Assembly (NCBI GenBank): GCA_020433835.1
Contig: JAGRBY010000514.1
Coordinates: 1 to 5,347 of the forward strand
DNA: 5,347 nt
From: Anaerolineae bacterium
Lineage (GTDB): Bacteria; Chloroflexota; Anaerolineae; 4572-78; J111
Direction: 5' to 3'
The notes below the pieces were generated by a model. It ran no database searches. It was not told the DNA's origin and saw only the letters and a list, made by a program, of their open reading frames with translations. Below, one piece after another: positions 1 through 5,347 of the stretch. Position 1 is the stretch's first letter. Each line of letters starts with the position of its first letter. A program made the translations under genes and the position numbers.

Positions 1-3000
1 AAAGGAAACTTCTTTCGCTTTCCCTCCGATCAACGCATCGATTCTGGCCGCGAAAAAACAGACGCCGAGAGCCAACTCTCATCCATTGGCCGTTACATTC
101 GCCGCATCACCGAGGATCCCGACTTCCAAATCTGGAAAGAGCTATATCTACCCCTCAAAGCCAATCGGGTTGATGAAACCGTTACGCCTTTCCCCACGCG
201 TCATACCTTAACCTATGACGAACTGCGCCAGCTTGCACCCCTCTTTCCCACGGCCGATGCCTACCAAGCCAATCAAATTATTTTCGAACGCGGCGAACCG
301 GGCGACGAATGTTATGTAATTGTCAGCGGGCAAGTTGAGGTATTAGTCCTTGATGCCCTCGGCAACGATATCGTAATTTCAAAATTAGGCCGGGGCGACT
401 TCTTTGGCGAGATTGCGTTGCTCAAACGGGTTCCGCGCACAGCTACCGTTCGCACCTCTAAGCCCACCAAGCTAGTTACCCTTGACCATCGTTCGCTAAG
501 TTTGCTTAATCATCGCGCGCCGGCCGTGTTAGAAATTATCACCGACATCGCCCAGCAGCGGCTTGAGTCGCGCTATAAAGACCCCGACGCTGTGGTCTCA
601 CCGCTGCGCCGCTTTGCTATGGAAGGCTCTAGCCTTATCCGTGAAATCCCCATCGACGTTCGTGAACTTATCGCCGATGATAGAAAAACGGTCATTTTAG
701 GCGAAGCCGGGGCCGGGAAAACCACCGTTTTACGGCGCTTAATGCTCGATACAGCCGAGGCAGCACGCCATCTACTCACCCGCGCCTCCGACTCCATCGT
801 CCTACCCATATTTCTAAAACTAAGCGCCCTGACGCCTGACAAAAGTGTCGAGCAGCTTATTCTTGAACAGTTCCAGAGCTACCAAATTGACGGTTTACAA
901 ACCTATGAAGATATTGTAAACCTTTTCAATGGCCAAAATCCTGATAACACCCCTATTCACTCGATTCTTTTTCTGTTCGATGGCCTGAACGAAATGCCCA
1001 GCCCCGACAAAACGCGCTTACTTCTGAACGATTTTATTCGCCAATATGGCCAACACCGCTTTGTATTGTCATGCCGCGCGCAAGATTATTCGGCACTGCA
1101 AGGCTTCCGTACGGCGATGCTCAACCGGCTGTCGGGCGAAGATATCGAAGCCTATCTGGTCAACTATCTACAGGCCGAGCAAGGCCGCAAGGTTGCCCGC
1201 GAAATCTACAGCGATCCTCAGCTTGAGGATTTGGCCCAGACGCCGCTGGCTCTCTACATGCTAGCCCAAATCGCCCGGCGCAGCGATGAAGACCTGCCTA
1301 AAAACCGTGGCGTTCTATTTGAAGTATTTACTGATTATCTTCTCCAGCGTACCGATACAAACTGGCAAAACGCTCTAACCATCAATCAAGTTCAGGCCCC
1401 GCTAGCCCTCCAAAAAAAGGCGCTGGCCAAATTAGGGCTGGCGATGCAGGAAGACGAGGCTTGGACGTTTTCGCTCAACCGTTGGTTGGCCATTATCGCC
1501 GAACAAATTGGTGTTTACAAAAAATCGACTTCGCCCCGAGAGCGACTCGAACTCGAATCGCTCACACCCCAAAATTTCCACAACCAAATCAAAGACAGCG
1601 GCCTGGTTCGCTGGTCGGAAAGCCGTGAGTGGGTAGAATTTGCCCACCACACCTACCAGGAATTTTTCGCCGCCCTGGCTCAAAACGAAGAAGGCTACAA
1701 CCTCGAACCCCACCTCAGTACCGAGGAAGCGCGTCGCCGCTGGCAAGGCACCATCGTACTGCTGTACGGCATCGCCGAGGATAAAGCCGGCCTTTATTCC
1801 AAAATTTTGGGCGATGAAAATGAGTACGCTCGCATCTGGTTGGCCGCGCAATGTTTAGCCAACTCCGGCGAAGAAGTGGCTATAGCCCTGCAGCGGCTGG
1901 AACGTACTTTGCCGATGAGCCAACATTTCGCGCTGCTTTTCAGCGCCGGGCTGGCTTGTCGACAATTGGGTCGCTACCCCGAGGCCCTCAGCTACCTCCA
2001 CATGGCCTCGGAAGAAGCGCCCGGCTCTGCCGAGGTTCAATACGAGTTAGGCTCGCTCTATCGCAAAGTGGAGCAGTATGAACGCGCCATTCAGCATCTC
2101 GAAGAAGCCATTCACCTGCGCTCAGATTTTGTCGATGCCTACAATCAGTTAGGTATCACCTATCACGATCAGGGCAAATATCTGGAGGCATTGACCGTCT
2201 TTCGGGCTACGACCCAATTGGAACCGGCCAACGCCCATCATTTCTACAACTTAGGAACGGCCCAAAAAATCATTCGCGATTACGAAGGCGCACGCAAATC
2301 GTTTGCTGCTGCGGTCAAACTCAAAGCTGATTACACCGAAGCCAAAACGCAACTTTCGCTGCTTGAGAAAGCACTATCTACGGGCGTAGTTCGGGTGCTG
2401 GAAAACATCCCCATTCTTAGCAAAATGACGCTCGAACAGAGCATCGTTCTGGCCAACCGCATTCAGGTTGAAGATTATCGCCCCGGTCAAATTATTTTTC
2501 ACATGGGTGCCATGGGCCAAACATTCTACGTTATCGAAGCCGGTGAGGTCGAGGTTCTGGCCCCGGATATGGGCGGCCAACCCAGCGGCGTTATCAACCG
2601 CCTCGGCCCCGGCGATTTCTTTGGTGAGATCGCCCTGCTGCGAGCCATTCCCCGCACAGCCACCATTCGCGCCACCCGACCAACCCGACTGCTGGCCATC
2701 AGCCGCGAGGATTTTGAGAATGTCGTTCAAAAATATCCCTCCATCGCCCACACATTGGCCGAAACCTCCGGTCTGCGGCTCTTGCGCGACCGGCAAATTG
2801 GTCGCCGCGCCGACTTAGATCGCTACTACGATCCCGGTTACATCGCCGAGCTTACCCACCAAACTGAAGTCACTGTCGTTATGGGCGATATTCACGGCTC
2901 TACCTTCTTAACCAATGCCATCGGCCCGGAGTTGATGGTTGCCTTTTTAGATGAATATCTGCTGCGTATGTCTACCATTATAGTTCAGGCTGGTGGAGCG

Positions 3001-3441
3001 ATGGACAAAAGTTTGGGTGACAGCGTTATGGGTGTCTTTGGCAACTTCCCCGGTCGTCACAAAGACAGCAAAACCACCTCGGCCAATTCAGCACTGCTGG
3101 CGGCCATAAAAATGCGCCAGGCCTATCGCATCCTCCGTGACGAGTGGAAACGAGAAAACCCGGAATTTGGGGAGACCGGCATGGGCATCGGCATCAGTAC
3201 CGGCAAGGTCAAAACCGGCACGGTCGGACCCGAAGCCACAATGGTTGGGCCGGCGGTCAACCTTTCCAGTAAGTTGAGCAAACTGGCTATTAACGGTCGC
3301 ACCGAAAGCGAAGTCTATATCGATGCCCGTACCCGTGAATTGGTTGGCAACGCCTTCAAAATCGAACCGATCAGCCTGGAATATACGCGCAAAAAAGTAG
3401 GCGTCGATCTCGAAGCCTACCGTATCGCCCAACGCCGCTAA
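1..3441 (+). CDS. cNMP-binding / NACHT ATPase / TPR / cNMP-binding / class III adenylyl cyclase fusion (5'-partial)
   Basis: Frame 1 is open from the first base to TAA at 3439-3441, so the true start lies left of the window; numbering here is from the first visible residue. Residues 1-80 are unassigned. About 85-185 form a cNMP-binding domain with phosphate-binding cassette GEIALL (G136, E137) and PRTATV (R146). A NACHT/STAND ATPase follows: Walker A GEAGAGKTT (234-242, K240), Walker B LFLFDGLNE (D327, E331), sensor-like SCR (R359), TPLAL (P415) and the NACHT-typical FAHHTYQEFFAA (547-558). Four TPRs with 34-residue spacing cover about 643-778. A second cNMP domain (about 805-905) has E876 and R885. 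Residues about 953-1140 are a class III cyclase: metal aspartates D963 and D1007, purine-selecting K1003 and T1080 (adenylyl-cyclase type), and N1087. The transition-state Arg position holds K1091. I infer a cytosolic soluble protein, as no membrane segment is visible. Predicted role: an ATP-driven STAND switch controlling cAMP synthesis, possibly with cNMP feedback. The domain calls are firm; the ligand, trigger and physiological role are inference. Confidence 0.93.
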   Translation, partial: KGNFFRFPSDQRIDSGREKTDAESQLSSIGRYIRRITEDPDFQIWKELYLPLKANRVDETVTPFPTRHTLTYDELRQLAPLFPTADAYQANQIIFERGEPGDECYVIVSGQVEVLVLDALGNDIVISKLGRGDFFGEIALLKRVPRTATVRTSKPTKLVTLDHRSLSLLNHRAPAVLEIITDIAQQRLESRYKDPDAVVSPLRRFAMEGSSLIREIPIDVRELIADDRKTVILGEAGAGKTTVLRRLMLDTAEAARHLLTRASDSIVLPIFLKLSALTPDKSVEQLILEQFQSYQIDGLQTYEDIVNLFNGQNPDNTPIHSILFLFDGLNEMPSPDKTRLLLNDFIRQYGQHRFVLSCRAQDYSALQGFRTAMLNRLSGEDIEAYLVNYLQAEQGRKVAREIYSDPQLEDLAQTPLALYMLAQIARRSDEDLPKNRGVLFEVFTDYLLQRTDTNWQNALTINQVQAPLALQKKALAKLGLAMQEDEAWTFSLNRWLAIIAEQIGVYKKSTSPRERLELESLTPQNFHNQIKDSGLVRWSESREWVEFAHHTYQEFFAALAQNEEGYNLEPHLSTEEARRRWQGTIVLLYGIAEDKAGLYSKILGDENEYARIWLAAQCLANSGEEVAIALQRLERTLPMSQHFALLFSAGLACRQLGRYPEALSYLHMASEEAPGSAEVQYELGSLYRKVEQYERAIQHLEEAIHLRSDFVDAYNQLGITYHDQGKYLEALTVFRATTQLEPANAHHFYNLGTAQKIIRDYEGARKSFAAAVKLKADYTEAKTQLSLLEKALSTGVVRVLENIPILSKMTLEQSIVLANRIQVEDYRPGQIIFHMGAMGQTFYVIEAGEVEVLAPDMGGQPSGVINRLGPGDFFGEIALLRAIPRTATIRATRPTRLLAISREDFENVVQKYPSIAHTLAETSGLRLLRDRQIGRRADLDRYYDPGYIAELTHQTEVTVVMGDIHGSTFLTNAIGPELMVAFLDEYLLRMSTIIVQAGGAMDKSLGDSVMGVFGNFPGRHKDSKTTSANSALLAAIKMRQAYRILRDEWKRENPEFGETGMGIGISTGKVKTGTVGPEATMVGPAVNLSSKLSKLAINGRTESEVYIDARTRELVGNAFKIEPISLEYTRKKVGVDLEAYRIAQRR

Positions 3442-3468
3442 ATAACAAATCTCTTTGGTTCCGGCATA

Positions 3469-3534
3469 CCAAAAATGGTTGTGCTAATCATGTGACTATT
3501 GGGCAAACCATTTAAGTACCTTTGGCCCTTTTCA
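3469..3534 (+). terminator. weak candidate hairpin terminator after the cyclase gene
   Basis: AAATGGTT at 3473-3480 is a perfect inverted match to AACCATTT at 3506-3513. TGC/GCA (3482-3484 / 3503-3505) can extend the stem inward past a one-base bulge, and CCAAA/TTTGG (3469-3473 / 3521-3525) can pair further out across an asymmetric bulge. The sequence CCCTTTT follows at 3526-3532. It lies 30-90 bp after the stop codon on the coding strand, where a terminator is expected. The stem is AT-rich, the loop is long and the T-run is short, so it could equally be a protein-binding palindrome or chance. Confidence 0.3.
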
Positions 3535-3557
3535 AATTACATTAAACCGGATATCAT
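3529..3557 (+). promoter_or_regulatory. candidate sigma70-type promoter for the pentapeptide gene
   Basis: TTTTCA at 3529-3534 matches 4 of 6 bases of TTGACA, and TATCAT at 3552-3557 matches 5 of 6 bases of TATAAT. The spacer is exactly 17 bp. It lies in the AT-rich gap after the cyclase gene and would give a leader of roughly 155 nt before the ATG at 3720. No operator or riboswitch was recognised in that leader. Matches of this quality occur by chance in AT-rich DNA. Confidence 0.3.
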
Positions 3558-3703
3558 AGAATCAGGAGAGTAACGACCTGACCATCTTGCTCTACAATCT
3601 CTTCTAAAACAACTCTTTAAACACAATACAATTCAACACCGATAGAGAACAACACCAATCCATTCATCTTGGACGGCGTTCACCCGCTGCCCCTGTATTC
3701 TAC

Positions 3704-3707
3704 GGAG
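3704..3707 (+). promoter_or_regulatory. ribosome binding site deciding the ATG 3720 start
   Basis: GGAG at 3704-3707 is followed 12 nt later by ATG at 3720. The spacing is long but usable. An in-frame TTG at 3669 would add 17 residues but has no purine-rich site before it, and those residues do not resemble the usual start of this protein type. Confidence 0.5.
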
Positions 3708-3719
3708 AATAACAAGCTT

Positions 3720-4070
3720 ATGGACGATCTCTACCAGCGTTACCAAGCCGGCGAACGCAATTTCAGTCAAACCGATTTACAAGACACCGATTTAAGCGGG
3801 CTTGATCTTAGTGGTGCCGATTTCACCACCGCTAACCTCAAAGGTGCAAACCTTCGTAATACCAATCTCAGCAATGCTAATCTCAATGGCACAATACTCC
3901 AACGTGCCGATCTTAGCCAGGCCAATCTATCAGAAGCAAACCTCAGCCTGGCCGATCTCGGTTTCGCCAACCTTACCGAGGCCAATCTCACCGGAGCCAA
4001 CTTGCAAATGGCAATTCTTTTTCGCACAAAATTTAAGAATACCACCATGCCGGACGGCACAATTCGATAA
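3720..4070 (+). CDS. small pentapeptide-repeat protein
   Basis: A 116-residue protein, almost all A(D/N)LXX pentapeptides. A short N-terminal helix-like segment (residues 1-13, ending YQAGER) leads into 18 uninterrupted five-residue units at about 18-107, such as ADLSQ, ANLSE and ANLTG. It ends with TTMPDGTIR, an ending common in cyanobacterial and Chloroflexota members. The family folds into a right-handed quadrilateral beta-helix with about four units per turn, so this would be about 4.5 turns. There is no signal peptide or membrane segment, so it is probably cytosolic. The biochemical role of most such proteins is unknown. A few (Qnr, MfpA) mimic DNA and protect gyrase, but they are nearly twice as long and nothing here supports that role. 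Start chosen at ATG 3720 because of the GGAG site. The next gene begins 42 bp after the stop on the same strand, so co-transcription is likely. Confidence 0.9.
   Translation: MDDLYQRYQAGERNFSQTDLQDTDLSGLDLSGADFTTANLKGANLRNTNLSNANLNGTILQRADLSQANLSEANLSLADLGFANLTEANLTGANLQMAILFRTKFKNTTMPDGTIR
3771..4040 (+). repeat. tandem 15-bp coding repeat (18 pentapeptide units)
   Basis: Eighteen consecutive 15-bp units encode the A(D/N)LXX array of the pentapeptide protein, from TDLQD to TKFKN. The recurring DNA core is GCCAATCT or GCCGATCT. The units have diverged, so this is selection for a beta-helix rather than a recent slippage expansion. Confidence 0.85.
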
Positions 4071-4103
4071 ACCTGTATAACTTATTTTTATCCCTTACTT
4101 TAT

Positions 4104-4108
4104 GGAGG
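4104..4108 (+). promoter_or_regulatory. strong Shine-Dalgarno of the secreted protein gene
   Basis: GGAGG at 4104-4108 lies 4 nt before ATG 4113, which opens a clear signal peptide. Together these fix the start. The spacing is at the short end of the functional range. Confidence 0.75.
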
Positions 4109-4112
4109 ATCC

Positions 4113-5347
4113 ATGAAAAAAACGTTCCTATTCACCTGTCTTTTCTTGATGTTTGCATTGTTTGTTGGTTCTGTTTCAGCCCAAGAAACGTATACCCACC
4201 CTTCCGAAGCCTTTAGCTTCACCGAGTTCGGCACGCTTGTAGATGAAACGGATAACGGCGCACTCTTTGTTGACGATGACGCCCAGGTTATGGTTTTATT
4301 TGGAGAAACCGATGTTGAGGTTAGCGAAGAAACGCTGCCCAATATCGTCGCACCTGTACTCGAAGGTATCAACGATTTTGAAAGCTATGAACTCCTCATT
4401 GACGATGCCGAAGCCGCAGACGCCAACAGCATCTTTCTCCCTTTCACCTACACACCCGAAGGGGACTATGGCATAGGCGAAATTTACGTAACCCAAGCCG
4501 ATGGCGTCCTCTACATGCTCATCTTGCTCACCGCCGATTATGATGCCACCTCTGACGCCTGGTTCGAGACCGTCTCAAGCTTCACCCCTGGCCTGCCGGT
4601 TGAGATCGATGACGAGGAAGAGGGCGAAGATTTGCCCATCGACGAGGAAGAAGAGGACGAAGATTTGCCCATCGACGAGGAAGAAGAAGAAGATGTTGAA
4701 CAAGAAGAGGATAAGGAAACCACGCCTGTTGAAATCGGCGATAGCGTCTCTAGCGGCTTTGAGCCAACCGAAGATGGTTTCAGCTTTTACAACTATGGCG
4801 ACGATATCGCCGCCACTGATCTAACGTCTGTCGAATTGCAGCGTATGTTTGGTGATGGCGTTTGCGCCAGCCTGGCCAACGATGAATGCATTTTGACCCC
4901 CCCGGCCCAACAGTGGATGGAGCAAATCAACAGCTATATGTCCGGCGGTCACTGTGAAGGTATGGCCGTTCTCAGCTCGCTTATGTACTACGATCAAATC
5001 GAACCGGACGATTTCGGCGGCAGCCAGGTCAACGATCTTGAGCTCGAAGGCAACGAACCTTTGCAGCGAGAAATCGCCTACTGGTGGACAACCCAATCCA
5101 CCTATCCCGGTGCCACACTCCGCGTATCCGAGTCGCCCACAGCTGTAGTCAATGCCCTCATGGAAAACTTTGCTCAAGGTAAAAATGCCGATGAGTGGTG
5201 GGCCATGGGCTTCTACAAAGCCGACGGCAGCGACGGGCATGCCGTCACGCCCATCGGTGTTGAAGATCAGGGCGACGGTATCGTTAACATTTTAGTCTAT
5301 GATAACAACTACCCCAACGAAAGCCGCCCCCTCATCGTCGACACCAA
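4113..5347 (+). CDS. secreted acidic-linker protein with papain-like cysteine peptidase motifs (3'-partial)
   Basis: The frame from ATG 4113 stays open to the right edge; 411 complete residues are visible and there is no stop in the window. Residues 1-24 are a classic signal peptide: MKK, a hydrophobic core rich in Phe and Leu, then VSA before QE, with likely signal peptidase I cleavage after A24. Residues about 27-163 look like a PsbP/Mog1-like domain (early FSFTEFG, late WFETVSSFTPG), a weak assignment. Residues 164-205 are an Asp/Glu-rich linker with an internal repeat. The following domain has LTPPAQQWM, then GGHCEGMA (C281), GSDGHAV (H376) and VYDNNYP (D397, N398, N399). This order suits the Cys, His and Asp/Asn of papain-like peptidases or transglutaminase-like folds. 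C251 and C259 could form a disulfide. Likely exported and possibly processing or binding proteins outside the cell, but activity and substrate are inferred. I recognise the Cys-domain pattern only as one seen in uncharacterised secreted bacterial proteins. It may be co-transcribed with the pentapeptide gene. Confidence 0.9.
   Translation, partial: MKKTFLFTCLFLMFALFVGSVSAQETYTHPSEAFSFTEFGTLVDETDNGALFVDDDAQVMVLFGETDVEVSEETLPNIVAPVLEGINDFESYELLIDDAEAADANSIFLPFTYTPEGDYGIGEIYVTQADGVLYMLILLTADYDATSDAWFETVSSFTPGLPVEIDDEEEGEDLPIDEEEEDEDLPIDEEEEEDVEQEEDKETTPVEIGDSVSSGFEPTEDGFSFYNYGDDIAATDLTSVELQRMFGDGVCASLANDECILTPPAQQWMEQINSYMSGGHCEGMAVLSSLMYYDQIEPDDFGGSQVNDLELEGNEPLQREIAYWWTTQSTYPGATLRVSESPTAVVNALMENFAQGKNADEWWAMGFYKADGSDGHAVTPIGVEDQGDGIVNILVYDNNYPNESRPLIVDT
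4611..4695 (+). repeat. tandem acidic coding repeat (30/33 bp units)
   Basis: Two near-identical units, 4611-4640 (30 bp) and 4641-4673 (33 bp), each begin GACGAGGAAG and end GAAGATTTGCCCATC. A third, partial unit starts at 4674. They encode DEEEGEDLPI, DEEEEDEDLPI and DEEEEEDVEQ, residues about 167-194 of the secreted protein. The close DNA identity, including synonymous positions, points to recent slippage or unequal crossing-over, with a one-codon length difference. The segment separates the two folded domains as a flexible, highly charged spacer. Confidence 0.88.

Noticed and set aside
1432..1851. Open frames on the minus strand and in other + frames inside the cyclase gene (also near 573-842, 2374-2796 and 3088-3432)
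   Set aside because: They lie wholly within a gene with convincing domain motifs, show no recognisable protein features and no RBS; they follow from codon bias in the real frame.
3454..3473. TTTGGT / ACCAAA 6-bp hairpin just after the cyclase stop
   Set aside because: The stem is short with an 8-nt loop and no T-run follows; too weak to call as a separate terminator.
3564..3570. AGGAGAG resembling a Shine-Dalgarno site in the intergenic gap
   Set aside because: No ATG or GTG start follows at a usable distance; a TTG at 3587 opens only a six-codon frame before a stop.
3669..3719. Extended TTG start for the pentapeptide protein
   Set aside because: No ribosome binding site precedes it, and ATG 3720 has GGAG upstream with a normal family N-terminus.
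3771..4040. Regular short repeats considered as a CRISPR array
   Set aside because: The period is 15 bp with no spacers, and the repeats encode pentapeptides in frame.
4501..4824. Lys/Arg-rich + frame and a Ser-rich minus frame (4538-4723) over the acidic linker
   Set aside because: Their low-complexity composition is the frame-shifted or reverse reading of GAG/GAA/GAC repeats; the frame from 4113 with signal peptide and strong RBS is the real one.
1..5347. tRNA, rRNA, insertion sequences, attachment sites
   Set aside because: No cloverleaf-like sequence, conserved rRNA stretch, transposase motif or flanking terminal repeats were seen.

Overview
The window reads as bacterial chromosomal DNA of moderate GC content. 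All three genes are on the + strand and share the same codon habits. A NACHT/TPR/cyclic-nucleotide signalling protein, a short pentapeptide-repeat protein and a large acidic secreted protein with a cysteine-peptidase-like end would suit a filamentous Chloroflexota or a cyanobacterium. I lean to Chloroflexota, but this is inference from protein style only, with no marker gene to confirm it.

Layout. (1) Positions 1-3441 hold the 3' part of a very large gene that enters from the left edge; 1146 residues are visible. Its domain order is: unassigned N-terminal stretch, cyclic-nucleotide-binding (cNMP) domain, NACHT-type STAND ATPase, about four TPRs, second cNMP domain, class III adenylyl cyclase catalytic domain. 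(2) Positions 3442-3719 are an AT-richer gap with a weak candidate terminator and a candidate sigma70-type promoter. (3) Positions 3720-4070 encode a 116-residue protein made almost entirely of pentapeptide repeats. (4) Starting 42 bp later, 4113-5347 encodes a secreted protein with a signal peptide, a PsbP/Mog1-like N-terminal domain, a tandem-repeated Asp/Glu-rich linker, and a domain with papain-like Cys and His motifs. It runs off the right edge.

How it fits together. The first protein is the notable item. It joins a STAND switch (nucleotide-dependent oligomerisation) to a nucleotide second-messenger synthase and to two domains of the kind that bind that messenger. A self-contained sensor/amplifier with cAMP feedback is a reasonable hypothesis. 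A role in phage defence, by analogy with other NACHT/STAND proteins and cyclic-nucleotide defence systems, is possible, but nothing in the window proves it: no phage, defence or mobile genes are visible. The two downstream genes probably share a transcript with each other, and there is no clear functional link to the signalling gene.
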